Positions 31,601 through 46,300 of a stretch of DNA of 64,000 nt are shown in pieces; the stretch's first letter is position 1; each line of letters starts with the position of its first letter. A program made the translations under genes and the position numbers. This DNA comes from Nemertoderma westbladi. Taxonomy: Eukaryota; Xenacoelomorpha; Nemertodermatida; Nemertodermatidae. The notes beneath the pieces are model-generated. The model did not search any database. It had not been told where the DNA came from and saw only the letters and a program-made list of their open reading frames with translations. Location: positions 1 through 64,000 of the forward strand of contig JAUCBJ010003287.1 of NCBI GenBank assembly GCA_032718475.1, read 5' to 3'.

Positions 31601-34600
31601 AGGTATTGGATGTGGTGGGTTAACAACCCCCTCTCACCTAAATGTATGAAGCATTGAGGGGTAGGGCCGTAGGTGTAGGTATTGGCTGAGGTGGTTAACA
31701 ACCCCCTCTCACCTAAATGTATGAAGCATTGAGGGGTAGGGCCGTAGGTGTAGGTATTGGATGAGGTGGTTAACAACCCCCTCTCACATAAATGTACGAA
31801 GCATTGAGGGGTAGGGCCGTAGGTGTAGTTATTGGATGAGGTGGTTAACAACCCCCTCTCACCTAAATGTATGAAGCATTGAGGGGTAGGGCCGTAGGTG
31901 AAGGTATTGGATGAGGTGGTTAACAACCCCCTCTCACCTAAATGTATGAAGCATTGAGGGGTAGGGCCGTAGGTGTAGGTATTGGATGAGGTGGGTTAAC
32001 AACCCCCTCTCACCGAAGCATTGAGGGGTAGGGCCGTAGGTGTAGGTATTGGATGAGGTGGTTAACAACCCCCTCTCACCGAAGCATTGAGGGGTAGGGC
32101 CGTAGGTGTAGGTATTGGATGAGGTGGGTTAACAACCCCCTCTCACCGAAGCATTGAGGGGTAGGGCCTGTAGGTGTAGGTATTGGATGAGGTGGTTAAC
32201 AACCCCCTCTCACCTAAATGTATGAAGCATTGAGGGGTAGGGCCGTAGGTGTAGGTATTTGATGGGGTGGGTTAACAACCCCCTCTCACCGAAGCATTGA
32301 GGGGTAGGGCCGTAGGTGTAGGTATTGGATGAGGTGGTTAACAACCCCCTCTCACCGAAGCATTGAGGGGTAGGGCCGTAGGTGTAGGTATTGGATGAGG
32401 TGGTTAACAACCCCCTCTCACCGAAGCATTGAGGGGTAGGGCCGTAGGTGTAGGTATTGGATGAAGTGGATTAACAACCCCCTCTCACCTAAATGTATGA
32501 AGCATTGAGGGGTAGGGCCGTAGGTGTAGGTATTGGATGAGGTGGTTAACAACCCCCTCTCACCTAAATGTATGAAGCATTGAGGGGTAGGGCCGTAGGT
32601 GTAGGTATTGGATGAAGTGGATTAACAACCCCCTCTCACCTAAATGTATGAAGCATTGAGGGGTAGGGCCGTAGGTGTAGGTATTGGATGAGGTGGTTAA
32701 CAACCCCCTCTCACCTAAATGTATGAAGCATTGAGGGGTAGGGCCGTAGGTGTAGGTATTGGATGAGGTGTGTTAACAACCCCCTCTTACCTAAATGTAT
32801 GAAGCATTGAGGGGTAGGGCCGTAGGTGTAGGTATTGGATGAGGTGGGTTAACAACCCCCTCTCACCGAAGCATTGAGGGGTAGGGCCGTAGGTGTAGGT
32901 ATTGGATGAGGTGGTTAACAACCCCCTCTCACCGAAGCATTGAGGGGTAGGGCCGTAGGTGTAGGTATTGGATGAGGTGGGTTAACAACCCCCTCTCACC
33001 TAAATGTATGAAGCATTGAGGGGTAGGGCCGTAGGTGTAGGTATTGGATGAGGTGGGTTAACAACCCCCTCTCACCGAAGCATTGAGGGGTAGGGCCGTA
33101 GGTGTAGGTATTGGATGAGGTGGTTAACAACCCCCTCTCACCTAAATGTACGAAGCATTGAGGGGTAGGGCCGTTGGTGTAGGTATTGGATGAGGTGGTT
33201 AACAACCCCCTCTCACCGAAGCATTGAGGGGTAGGGCCGTAGGTGTAGGTATTGGATGAGGTGTGTTAACAACCCCCTCTCACCTAAATGTATGAAGCAT
33301 TGAGGGGTAGGGCCGTAGGTGTAGGTATTGGACGAGGTGGTTAACAACCCCCTCTCACCTAAATGTATGAAGCATTGAGGGGTAGGGCCGTAGGTGTAGT
33401 TATTGGATGTGGTGGGTTAACAATCCCCTCTCACCTAAATGTATGAAGCATTGTGGGGTAGGGCCGTAGGTGTAGGTATTGGATGAGGTGGTTAACAACC
33501 CCCTCTCACCTAAATGTATGAAGCATTGAGGGGTAGGGCCGTAGGTGTAGGTATTGGATGAGGTGGTTAACAACCCCTCTCACCGAAGCATTGAGGGGTA
33601 CGGCCGTAGGTGTAGGTATTGGATGAGGTGTGTTAACAACCCCCTCTCACCTAAATGTATGAAGCATTGAGGGGTAGGGCCGTAGGTGTAGGTATTGGAT
33701 GAGGTGGTTAACAACCCCCTCTCACCTAAATGTATGAAGCATTGAGGGGTAGGGCCGTAGGTGTAGGTATTGGATGAGGTGGTTAACAACCCCCTCTCAC
33801 CTAAATGTATGAAGCATTGAGGGGTAGGGCCGTAGGTGTAGGTATTGGATGAGGTGGGTTAACAACCCCCTCTCACCTAAATGTATGAAGCATTGAGGGG
33901 TAGGGCCGTAGGTGTAGGTATTGGATGAGGTGGTTAACAACCCCCTCTCACCTAAATGTATGAAGCATTGAGGGGTAGGGCCGTAGGTGTAGGTATTGGA
34001 TGAGGTGGTTAACAACCCCCTCTCACCGAAGCATTGAGGGGTAGGGCCGTAGGTGTAGGTATTGGATGAGGTGGTTAACAACCCCCTCTCACTAAATGTC
34101 GAAGCATTGAGGGGTAGGGCCGTAGGTGTAGGTATTGGATGAGGTGGGTTAACAACCCCCTCTCACCGAAGCATTGAGGGGTAGGGCCGTAGGTGTAGGT
34201 ATTGGATGAGGTGGTTAACAACCCCCTCTCACCTAAATGTATGAAGCATTGAGGGGTAGGGCCGTAGGTGTAGGTATTGGATGAGGTGGTTAACAACCCC
34301 CTCTCACCTAAATGTATGAAGCATTGAGGGGTAGGGCCGTAGGTGTAGGTATTGGATGAGGTGGATTAACAACCCCCTCTCACCTAAATGTATGAAGCAT
34401 TGAGGGGTAGGGCCGTAGGTGTAGGTATTGGATGAGGTGGTTAACAACCCCCTCTCACCTAAATGTATGAAGCATTGAGGGGTAGGGCCGTAGGTGTAGG
34501 TATTGGATGAGGTGTGTTAACAACCCCCTCTCACCTAAATGTATGAAGCATTGAGGGGTAGGGCCGTAGGTGTAGGTATTGGATGAGGTGGGTTAACAAC

Positions 34601-37600
34601 CCCCTCTCACCGAAGCATTGAGGGGTAGGGCCGTAGGTGTAGGTATTGGATGAGGTGGTTAACAACCCCCTCTCACCGAAGCATTGAGGGGTAGGGCCGT
34701 AGGTGTAGGTATTGGATGAGGTGGGTTAACAACCCCCTCTCACCTAAATGTATGAAGCATTGAGGGGTAGGGCCGTAGGTGTAGGTATTGGATGAGGTGG
34801 GTTAACAACCCCCTCTCACCGAAGCATTGAGGGGTAGGGCCGTAGGTGTAGGTATTGGATGAGGTGGTTAACAACCCCCTCTCACCGAAGCATTGAGGGG
34901 TAGGGCCGTAGGTGTAGGTATTGGATGAGGTGGTTAACAACCCCCTCTCACCTAAATGTATGAAGCATTGAGGGGTAGGGCCGTAGGTGTAGGTATTGGA
35001 TGAGGTGGTTAACAACCCCCTCTCACCTAAATGTATGAAGCATTGAGGGGTAGGGCCGTAGGTGTAGGTATTGGATGAGGTGGTTAACAACCCCCTCTCA
35101 CCTAAATGTATGAAGCATTGAGGGGTAGGGCCGTAGGTGTAGGTATTGGATGAGGTGGTTAACAACCCCCTCTCACCTAAATGTATGAAGCATTGAGGGG
35201 TAGGGCCGTAGGTGTAGGTATTGGATGAGGTGTGTTAACAACCCCCTCTCACCTAAATGTATGAAGCATTGAGGGGTAGGGCCGTAGGTGTAGGTATTGG
35301 ATGAGGTGGGTTAACAACCCCCTCTCACCGAAGCATTGAGGGGTAGGGCCGTAGGTGTAGGTATTGGATGAGGTGGTTAACAACCCCCTCTCACCGAAGC
35401 ATTGAGGGGTAGGGCCGTAGGTGTAGGTATTGGATGAGGTGGGTTAACAACCCCCTCTCACCTAAATGTATGAAGCATTGAGGGGTAGGGCCGTAGGTGT
35501 AGGTATTGGATGAGGTGGGTTAACAACCCCCTCTCACCGAAGCATTGAGGGGTAGGGCCGTAGGTGTAGGTATTGGATGAGGTGGTTAACAACCCCCTCT
35601 CACCTAAATGTACGAAGCATTGAGGGGTAGGGCCGTTGGTGTAGGTATTGGATGAGGTGGTTAACAACCCCCTCTCACCGAAGCATTGAGGGGTAGGGCA
35701 TTAGGTGTAGGTATTGGATGAGGTGTGTTAACAACCCCCTCTCACCTAAATGTATGAAGCATTGAGGGGTAGGGCCGTAGGTGTAGGTATTGGATGAGGT
35801 GTGTTAACAACCCCCTCTCACCTAAATGTATGAAGCATTGAGGGGTAGGGCCGTAGGTGTAGGTATTGGACGAGGTGGTTAACAACCCCCTCTCACCTAA
35901 ATGTATGAAGCATTGAGGGGTAGGGCCGTAGGTGTAGTTATTGGATGTGGTGGGTTAACAATCCCCTCTCACCTAAATGTATGAAGCATTGTGGGGTAGG
36001 GCCGTAGGTGTAGGTATTGGATGAGGTGGTTAACAACCCCCTCTCACCTAAATGTATGAAGCATTGAGGGGTAGGGCCGTAGGTGTAGGTATTGGATGAG
36101 GTGGTTAACAACCCCCTCTCACCGAAGCATTGAGGGGTACGGCCGTAGGTGTAGGTATTGGATGAGGTGTGTTAACAACCCCCTCTCACCTAAATGTATG
36201 AAGCATTGAGGGGTAGGGCCGTAGGTGTAGGTATTGGATGAGGTTGGTTGACAACCCCCTCTCACCGAAGCATTGAGGGGTAGGGCCGTAGGTTTAGGTA
36301 TTGGATGAGGTGGTTAACAACCCCCTCTCACCGAAGCATTGAGGGGTAGGGCCGTAGGTGTAGGTATTGGATGAGGTGGGTTAACAACCCCCTCTCACCT
36401 AAATGTATGAAGCATTGAGGGGTAGGGCCGTAGGTGTAGGTATTGGATGAGGTGGTTAACAACCCCCTCTCACCTAAATGTATGAAGCATTGAGGGGTAG
36501 GGCCGTAGGTGTAGGTATTGGCTGAGGTGGTTAACAACCCCCTCTCACCTAAATGTATGAAGCATTGAGGGGTAGGGCCGTAGGTGTAGGTATTGGATGA
36601 GGTGGTTAACAACCCCCTCTCACATAAATGTACGAAGCATTGAGGGGTAGGGCCGTAGGTGTAGGTATTGGATGAGGTGGGTTAACAACCCCCTCTCACA
36701 TAAATGTACGAAGCATTGAGGGGTAGGGCCGTAGGTGTAGGTATTGGATGAGGTGGTTAACAACCCCCTCTCACCTAAATGTATGAAGCATTGAGGGGTA
36801 TGGCCGTAGGTGTAGGTATTGGATGAGGTGGTTAACAACCCCCTCTCACCTAAATGTATGAAGCATTGAAGGGTAGGGCCGTAGGTGTAGGTATTGGATG
36901 TGGTGGGTTAACAACCCCCTCTCACCTAAATGTATGAAGCATTGAGGGGTAGGGCCGTAGGTGTAGGTATTGGCTGAGGTGGTTAACAACCCCCTCTCAC
37001 CTAAATGTATGAAGCATTGAGGGGTAGGGCCGTAGGTGTAGGTATTGGATGAGGTGGTTAACAACCCCCTCTCACATAAATGTACGAAGCATTGAGGGGT
37101 AGGGCCGTAGGTGTAGTTATTGGATGAGGTGGTTAACAACCCCCTCTCACCTAAATGTATGAAGCATTGAGGGGTAGGGCCGTAGGTGAAGGTATTGGAT
37201 GAGGTGGTTAACAACCCCCTCTCACCTAAATGTATGAAGCATTGAGGGGTAGGGCCGTAGGTGTAGGTATTGGATGAGGTGGGTTAACAACCCCCTCTCA
37301 CCGAAGCATTGAGGGGTAGGGCCGTAGGTGTAGGTATTGGATGAGGTGGTTAACAACCCCCTCTCACCGAAGCATTGAGGGGTAGGGCCGTAGGTGTAGG
37401 TATTGGATGAGGTGGGTTAACAACCCCCTCTCACCGAAGCATTGAGGGGTAGGGCCTGTAGGTGTAGGTATTGGATGAGGTGGTTAACAACCCCCTCTCA
37501 CCTAAATGTATGAAGCATTGAGGGGTAGGGCCGTAGGTGTAGGTATTTGATGGGGTGGGTTAACAACCCCCTCTCACCGAAGCATTGAGGGGTAGGGCCG

Positions 37601-40600
37601 TAGGTGTAGGTATTGGATGAGGTGGTTAACAACCCCCTCTCACCGAAGCATTGAGGGGTAGGGCCGTAGGTGTAGGTATTGGATGAGGTGGTTAACAACC
37701 CCCTCTCACCGAAGCATTGAGGGGTAGGGCCGTAGGTGTAGGTATTGGATGAAGTGGATTAACAACCCCCTCTCACCTAAATGTATGAAGCATTGAGGGG
37801 TAGGGCCGTAGGTGTAGGTATTGGATGAGGTGGTTAACAACCCCCTCTCACCTAAATGTATGAAGCATTGAGGGGTAGGGCCGTAGGTGTAGGTATTGGA
37901 TGAAGTGGATTAACAACCCCCTCTCACCTAAATGTATGAAGCATTGAGGGGTAGGGCCGTAGGTGTAGGTATTGGATGAGGTGGTTAACAACCCCCTCTC
38001 ACCTAAATGTATGAAGCATTGAGGGGTAGGGCCGTAGGTGTAGGTATTGGATGAGGTGTGTTAACAACCCCCTCTTACCTAAATGTATGAAGCATTGAGG
38101 GGTAGGGCCGTAGGTGTAGGTATTGGATGAGGTGGGTTAACAACCCCCTCTCACCGAAGCATTGAGGGGTAGGGCCGTAGGTGTAGGTATTGGATGAGGT
38201 GGTTAACAACCCCCTCTCACCGAAGCATTGAGGGGTAGGGCCGTAGGTGTAGGTATTGGATGAGGTGGGTTAACAACCCCCTCTCACCTAAATGTATGAA
38301 GCATTGAGGGGTAGGGCCGTAGGTGTAGGTATTGGATGAGGTGGGTTAACAACCCCCTCTCACCGAAGCATTGAGGGGTAGGGCCGTAGGTGTAGGTATT
38401 GGATGAGGTGGTTAACAACCCCCTCTCACCTAAATGTACGAAGCATTGAGGGGTAGGGCCGTTGGTGTAGGTATTGGATGAGGTGGTTAACAACCCCCTC
38501 TCACCGAAGCATTGAGGGGTAGGGCATTAGGTGTAGGTATTGGATGAGGTGTGTTAACAACCCCCTCTCACCTAAATGTATGAAGCATTGAGGGGTAGGG
38601 CCGTAGGTGTAGGTATTGGATGAGGTGTGTTAACAACCCCCTCTCACCTAAATGTATGAAGCATTGAGGGGTAGGGCCGTAGGTGTAGGTATTGGACGAG
38701 GTGGTTAACAACCCCCTCTCACCTAAATGTATGAAGCATTGAGGGGTAGGGCCGTAGGTGTAGTTATTGGATGTGGTGGGTTAACAATCCCCTCTCACCT
38801 AAATGTATGAAGCATTGTGGGGTAGGGCCGTAGGTGTAGGTATTGGATGAGGTGGTTAACAACCCCCTCTCACCTAAATGTATGAAGCATTGAGGGGTAG
38901 GGCCGTAGGTGTAGGTATTGGATGAGGTGGTTAACAACCCCCTCTCACCGAAGCATTGAGGGGTACGGCCGTAGGTGTAGGTATTGGATGAGGTGTGTTA
39001 ACAACCCCCTCTCACCTAAATGTATGAAGCATTGAGGGGTAGGGCCGTAGGTGTAGGTATTGGATGAGGTTGGTTAACAACCCCCTCTCACCGAAGCATT
39101 GAGGGGTAGGGCCGTAGGTTTAGGTATTGGATGAGGTGGTTAACAACCCCCTCTCACCGAAGCATTGAGGGGTAGGGCCGTAGGTGTAGGTATTGGATGA
39201 GGTGGGTTAACAACCCCCTCTCACCTAAATGTATGAAGCATTGAGGGGTAGGGCCGTAGGTGTAGGTATTGGATGAGGTGGTTAACAACCCCCTCTCACC
39301 TAAATGTATGAAGCATTGAGGGGTAGGGCCGTAGGTGTAGGTATTGGCTGAGGTGGTTAACAACCCCCTCTCACCTAAATGTATGAAGCATTGAGGGGTA
39401 GGGCCGTAGGTGTAGGTATTGGATGAGGTGGTTAACAACCCCCTCTCACATAAATGTACGAAGCATTGAGGGGTAGGGCCGTAGGTGTAGGTATTGGATG
39501 AGGTGGGTTAACAACCCCCTCTCACATAAATGTACGAAGCATTGAGGGGTAGGGCCGTAGGTGTAGGTATTGGATGAGGTGGTTAACAACCCCCTCTCAC
39601 CTAAATGTATGAAGCATTGAGGGGTATGGCCGTAGGTGTAGGTATTGGATGAGGTGGTTAACAACCCCCTCTCACCTAAATGTATGAAGCATTGAGGGGT
39701 AGGGCCGTAGGTGTAGGTATTGGATGTGGTGGGTTAACAACCCCCTCTCACCTAAATGTATGAAGCATTGAGGGGTAGGGCCGTAGGTGTAGGTATTGGA
39801 TGAGGTGGTTAACAACCCCCTCTCACCTAAATGTATGAAGCATTGAGGGGTAGGGCCGTAGGTGTAGGTATTGGATGAGGTGGTTAACAACCCCCTCTCA
39901 CCTAAATGTACAAAGCATTGAGGGGTAGGGCCGTAGGTGTAGGTATTGGATGAGGTGGTTAACAACCCCCTCTCACCTAAATGTATGAAGCATTGAGGGG
40001 TAGGGCCGTAGGTGTAGGTATTGGATGAGGTGGTTAACAACCCCCTCTCACCTAAATGTATGAAGCATTGAGGGGTAGGGCCGTAGGTGTAGGTATTGGA
40101 TGAGGTGGTTAACAACCCCCTCTCACCGAAGCATTGAGGGGTAGGGCCGTAGGTGTAGGTATTGGATGAGGTGGTTAACAACCCCCTCTCACTAAATGTA
40201 CGAAGCATTGAGGGGTAGGGCCGTAGGTGTAGGTATTGGATGAGGTGGTTAACAACCCCCTCTCACCGAAGCATTGAGGGGTAGGGCCGTAGGTGTAGGT
40301 ATTGGATGAGGTGGTTAACAACCCCCTCTCACCTAAATGTATGAAGCATTGAGGGGTAGGGCCGTAGGTGTAGGTATTGGATGAGGTGGTTAACAACCCC
40401 CTCTCACCGAAGCATTGAGGGGTAGGGCCGTAGGTGTAGGTATTGGATGAGGTGGTTAACAACCCCCTCTCACCTAAATGTATGAAGCATTGAGGGGTAG
40501 GGCCGTAGGTGTAGGTATTGGATGAGGTGGTTAACAACCCCCTCTCACCGAAGCATTGAGGGGTAGGGCCGTAGGTGTAGGTATTGGATGAGGTGGTTAA

Positions 40601-42100
40601 CAACCCCCTCTCACCTAAATGTATGAAGCATTGAGGGGTAGGGCCGTAGGTGTAGGTATTGGATGAGGTGGGTTAACAACCCCCTCTCACCGGAAGCATT
40701 GAGGGGTAGGGCCGTAGGTGTAGGTATTGGATGAGGTGGTTAACAACCCCCTCTCACCGAAGCATTGAGGGGTAGGGCCGTAGGTGTAGGTATTGGATGA
40801 GGTGGGTTAACAACCCCCTCTCACCTAAATGTATGAAGCATTGAGGGGTAGGGCCGTAGGTGTAGGTATTGGATGAGGTGGGTTAACAACCCCCTCTCAC
40901 CGAAGCATTGAGGGGTAGGGCCGTAGGTGTAGGTATTGGATGAGGTGGTTAACAACCCCCTCTCACCTAAATGTATGAAGCATTGAGGGGTAGGGCCGTA
41001 GGTGTAGGTATTGGATGAGGTGGTTAACAACCCCCTCTCACCGAAGCATTGAGGGGTAGGGCCGTAGGTGTAGGTATTGGATGAGGTGGTTAACAACCCC
41101 CTCTCACCTAAATGTATGAAGCATTGAGGGGTAGGGCCGTAGGTGTAGGTATTGGATGAGGTGGTTAACAACCCCCTCTCACCTAAATGTATGAAGCATT
41201 GAGGGGTAGGGCCGTAGGTGTAGGTATTGGATGAGGTGGTTAACAACCCCCTCTCACCTAAATGTATGAAGCATTGAGGGGTAGGGCCGTAGGTGTAGGT
41301 ATTGGATGAGGTGGGTTAACAACCCCCTCTCACCTAAATGTATGAAGCATTGAGGGGTAGGGCCGTAGGTGTAGGTATTGGATGAGGTGGTTAACAACCC
41401 CCTCTCACCTAAATGTATGAAGCATTGAGGGGTAGGGCCGTAGGTGTAGGTATTGGATGAGGTGGTTAACAACCCCCTCTCACCTAAATGTATGAAGCAT
41501 TGAGGGGTAGGGCCGTAGGTGTAGGTATTGGATGAGGTGTGTTAACAACCCCCTCTCACCTAAATGTATGAAGCATTGAGGGGTAGGGCCGTAGGTGTAG
41601 GTATTGGATGAGGTGGGTTAACAACCCCCTCTCACCGAAGCATTGAGGGGTAGGGCCGTAGGTGTAGGTATTGGATGAGGTGGTTAACAACCCCCTCTCA
41701 CCGAAGCATTGAGGGGTAGGGCCGTAGGTGTAGGTATTGGATGAGGTGGGTTAACAACCCCCTCTCACCTAAATGTATGAAGCATTGAGGGGTAGGGCCG
41801 TAGGTGTAGGTATTGGATGAGGTGGTTAACAACCCCCTCTCACCTAAATGTACGAAGCATTGAGGGGTAGGGCCGTTGGTGTAGGTATTGGATGAGGTGG
41901 TTAACAACCCCCTCTCACCTAAATGTATGAAGCATTGAGGGGTAGTGCCGTAGGTGTAGGTATTGGATGAGGTGGTTAACAACCCCCTCTCACATAAATG
42001 TACGAAGCATTGAGGGGTAGGGCATTAGGTGTAGGTATTGGATGAGGTGTGTTAACAACCCCCTCTCACCTAAATGTATGAAGCATTGAGGGGTAGGGCC
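25700..42100. repeat. higher-order repeat domain A
   Basis: Rare variants recur in the same order and nearly fixed spacing. The GTAGGTTTAGG variant is at 25731, 28481, 31005, 36293 and 39119 (steps 2750, 2524, 5288, 2826). The GGGCATTAGG variant is at 27886, 30410, 35699, 38524 and 42022. The block is therefore a higher-order repeat of about 2.5-2.8 kb with small insertions and deletions of whole units. One intervening block around 33200-35200 has been replaced or converted and lacks these variants. Confidence 0.85.
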
Positions 42101-43399
42101 GTAGGTGTAGGTATTGGATGAGGTGTGTTAACAACCCCCTCTCACCTAAATGTATGAAGCATTGAGGGGTAGGGCCGTAGGTGTAGGTATTGGACGAGGT
42201 GGTTAACAACCCCCTCTCACCTAAATGTATGAAGCATTGAGGGGTAGGGCCGTAGGTGTAGGTATTGGATGTGGTGGGTTAACAATCCCCTCTCACCTAA
42301 ATGTATGAAGCATTGTGGGGTAGGGCCGTAGGTGTAGGTATTGGATGAGGTGGTTAACAACCCCCTCTCAGCTAAATGTATGAAGCATTGAGGGGTAGGG
42401 CCGTAGGTGTAGGTATTGGATGAGGTGGTTAACAACCCCCTCTCACCGAAGCATTGAGGGGTAGGGCCGTAGGTGTAGGTATTGGATGAGGTGGGTTAAC
42501 AACCCCCTCTCACCTAAATGTATGAAGCATTGAGGGGTAGCGCCGTAGGTGTAGGTATTGGATGAGGTGGGTTAACAACCCCCTCTCACCTAAATGTATG
42601 AAGCATTGAGGGGTAGGGCCGTAGGTGTAGGTATTGGATGAGGTGGTTAACAACCCCCTCTCACCGAAGCATTGAGGGGTAGGGCCGTAGGCGTAGGTAT
42701 TGGATGAGGTGGTTAACAACCCCCTCTCACCTAAATGTATGAAGCATTGAGGGGTAGGGCCGTAGGTGTAGGTATTGGATGAGGTGGTTAACAACCCCCT
42801 CTCACCGAAGCATTGAGGGGTAGGGCCGTAGGTGTAGGTATTGGATGAGGTGGGTTAACAACCCCCTCTCACCTAAATGTATGAAGCATTGAGGGGTAGG
42901 GCCGTAGTTGTAGGTATTGGATGAGGTGGTTAACAACCCCCTCTCACCGAAGCATTGAGGGGTAGGGCCGTAGGTGTAGGTATTGGATGAGGTGGTTAAC
43001 AACCCCCTCTCACCTAAATGTATGAAGCATTGAGGGGTAGGGCCGTAGGTGTAGGTATTGGATGAGGTGGTTAACAACCCCCTCTCACCGAAGCATTGAG
43101 GGGTAGGGCCGTAGGTGTAGGTATTGGATGAGGTGGGTTAACAACCCCCTCTCACCTAAATGTATGAAGCATTGAGGGGTAGGGCCGTAGGTGTAGGTAT
43201 TGGATGAAGTGGATTAACAACCCCCTCTCACCTAAATGTATGAAGCATTGAGGGGTAGGGCCGTAGGTGTAGGTATTGGATGAAGTGGATTAACAAACCC
43301 CTCTCACCTAAATGTATGAAGCATTGAGGGGTAGGGCCGTAGGTGTAGGTATTGGATGAGGTGATTAACAACCCCCTCTCACCTAAATGTATGAAGCAT

Positions 43400-46300
43400 T
43401 GAGGGGTAGGGCCGTAGGTGTAGGTATTGGATGAGGTGTGTTAACAACCCCCTCTCACCTAAATGTATGAAGCATTCCGGGGTAGGGCCGTAGGTGTAGG
43501 TATTGGATGAGGTGGGTTAACAACACCCTCTCACCTAAATGTATGAAGCATTGAGGGGTAGGGCCGTAGGTGTAGGTATTGAATGAGGTGGGTTAACAAC
43601 CCCCTCTCACCGAAGCATTGAGGGGTAGGGCCGTAGGTGTAGGTATTGGATGAGGTGGTTAACAACCCCCTCTCACCGAAGCATTGAGGGGTAGGGCCGT
43701 AGGTGTAGGTATTGGATGAAGTGGGTTAACAACCCCCTCTCACCTAAATGTATGAAGCATTGAGGGGTAGGGCCGTAGGTGTAGGTATTGGATGAGGTGG
43801 TTAACAACCCCCTCTCACCTAAATGTACGAAGCATTGAGGGGTAGGGCCGTTGGTGTAGGTTTTGGATGAGGTGGTTAACAACCCCCTCTCACCGAAGCA
43901 TTGAGGGGTAGGGCCGTAGGTGTAGGTATTGGATGAGGTGTGTTAACAACCCCCTCTCACCTAAATGTATGAAGCATTGAGGGGTAGGGCCGTAGGTGTA
44001 GGTATTGGATGAGGTGTGTTAACAACCCCCTCTCACCTAAATGTATGAAGCATTAAGGGGTAGGGCCGTAGGTGTAGGTATTGGATGAGGTGGTTAACAA
44101 CCCCCTCTCACCTAAATGTATGAAGCATTGAGGGGTAGGGCCGTAGGTGTAGGTATTGGATGTGGTGGGTTAACAACCCCCTCTCACCTAAATGTATGAA
44201 GCATTGTGGGGTAGGGCCGTAGGTGTAGGTATTGGATGAGGTGGTTAACAACCCCCTCTCACCTAAATGTATGAAGCATTGAGGGGTAGGGCCGTAGGTG
44301 TAGGTATTGGATGAGGTGGTTAACAACCCCCTCTCACCGAAGCACTGAGGGGTAGGGCCGTAGGTGTAGGTATTGGATGAGGTGGGTTAACAACCCCCTC
44401 TCACCTAAATGTATGAAGCATTGAGGGGTAGGGCCGTAGGTGTAGGTATTGGATGAGGTGGTTAACAACCCCCTCTCACCGAAGCATTGAGGGGTAGGGC
44501 CGTAGGTGTAGGTATTGGATGAGGTGGTTAACAACCCCCTCTCACCTAAATGTATGAAGCATTGAGGGGTAGGGCCGTAGGTGTAGGTATTGGATGAGGT
44601 GGATTAACAACCCCCTCTCACCTAAATGTATGAAGCATTGAGGGGTAGGGCCGTAGGTGTAGGTATTGAATGAGGTGGGTTAACAACCCCCTCTCACCGA
44701 AGCATTGAGGGGTAGGGCCGTAGGTGTAGGTATTGGATGAGGTGATTAACAACCCCCTCTCACCGAAGCATTGAGGGGTAGGGCCGTAGGTGTAGGTATT
44801 GGATGAAGTGGATTAACAAACCCCTCTCACCTAAATGTATGAAGCATTGAGGGGTAGGGCCTTAGGTGTAGGTATTGGATGAGGTGATTAACAACCCCCT
44901 CTCACCTAAATGTATGAAGCATTGAGGGGTAGGGCCGTAGGTGTAGGTATTGGATGAGGTGTGTTAACAACCCCCTCTCACCTAAATGTATGAAGCATTC
45001 CGGGGTAGGGCCGTAGGTGTAGGTATTGGATGAGGTGGGTTAACAACACCCTCTCACCTAAATGTATGAAGCATTGAGGGGTAGGGCCGTAGGTGTAGGT
45101 ATTGAATAAGGTGGGTTAACAACCCCCTCTCACCGAAGCATTGAGGGGTAGGGCCGTAGGTGTAGGTATTGGATGAGGTGGTTAACAACCCCCTCTCACC
45201 GAAGCATTGAGGGGTAGGGCCGTAGGTGTAGGTATTGGATGAAGTGGGTTAACAACCCCCTCTCACCTAAATGTATGAAGCATTGAGGGGTAGGGCCGTA
45301 GGTGTAGGTATTGGATGAGGTGGTTAACAACCCCCTCTCACCTAAATGTACGAAGCATTGAGGGGTAGGGCCGTTGGTGTAGGTTTTGGATGAGGTGGTT
45401 AACAACCCCCTCTCACCGAAGCATTGAGGGGTAGGGCCGTAGGTGTAGGTATTGGATGAGGTGTGTTAACAACCCCCTCTCACCTAAATGTATGAAGCAT
45501 TGAGGGGTAGGGCCGTAGGTGTAGGTATTGGATGAGGTGTGTTAACAACCCCCTCTCACCTAAATGTATGAAGCATTAAGGGGTAGGGCCGTAGGTGTAG
45601 GTATTGGATGAGGTGGTTAACAACCCCCTCTCACCTAAATGTATGAAGCATTGAGGGGTAGGGCCGTAGGTGTAGGTATTGGATGTGGTGGGTTAACAAC
45701 CCCCTCTCACCTAAATGTATGAAGCATTGTGGGGTAGGGCCGTAGGTGTAGGTATTGGATGAGGTGGTTAACAACCCCCTCTCACCTAAATGTATGAAGC
45801 ATTGAGGGGTAGGGCCGTAGGTGTAGGTATTGGATGAGGTGGTTAACAACCCCCTCTCACCGAAGCACTGAGGGGTAGGGCCGTAGGTGTAGGTATTGGA
45901 TGAGGTGGGTTAACAACCCCCTCTCACCTAAATGTATGAAGCATTGAGGGGTAGGGCCGTAGGTGTAGGTATTGGATGAGGTGGTTAACAACCCCCTCTC
46001 ACCGAAGCATTGAGGGGTAGGGCCGTAGGTGTAGGTATTGGATGAGGTGGTTAACAACCCCCTCTCACCTAAATGTATGAAGCATTGAGGGGTAGGGCCG
46101 TAGGTGTAGGTATTGGATGAGGTGGTTAACAACCCCCTCTCACCGAAGCATTGAGGGGTAGGGCCGTAGGTGTAGGTATTGGATGAGGTGGATTAACAAC
46201 CCCCTCTCACCTAAATGTATGAAGCATTGAGGGGTAGGGCCGTAGGTGTAGGTATTGAATGAGGTGGGTTAACAACCCCCTCTCACCGAAGCATTGAGGG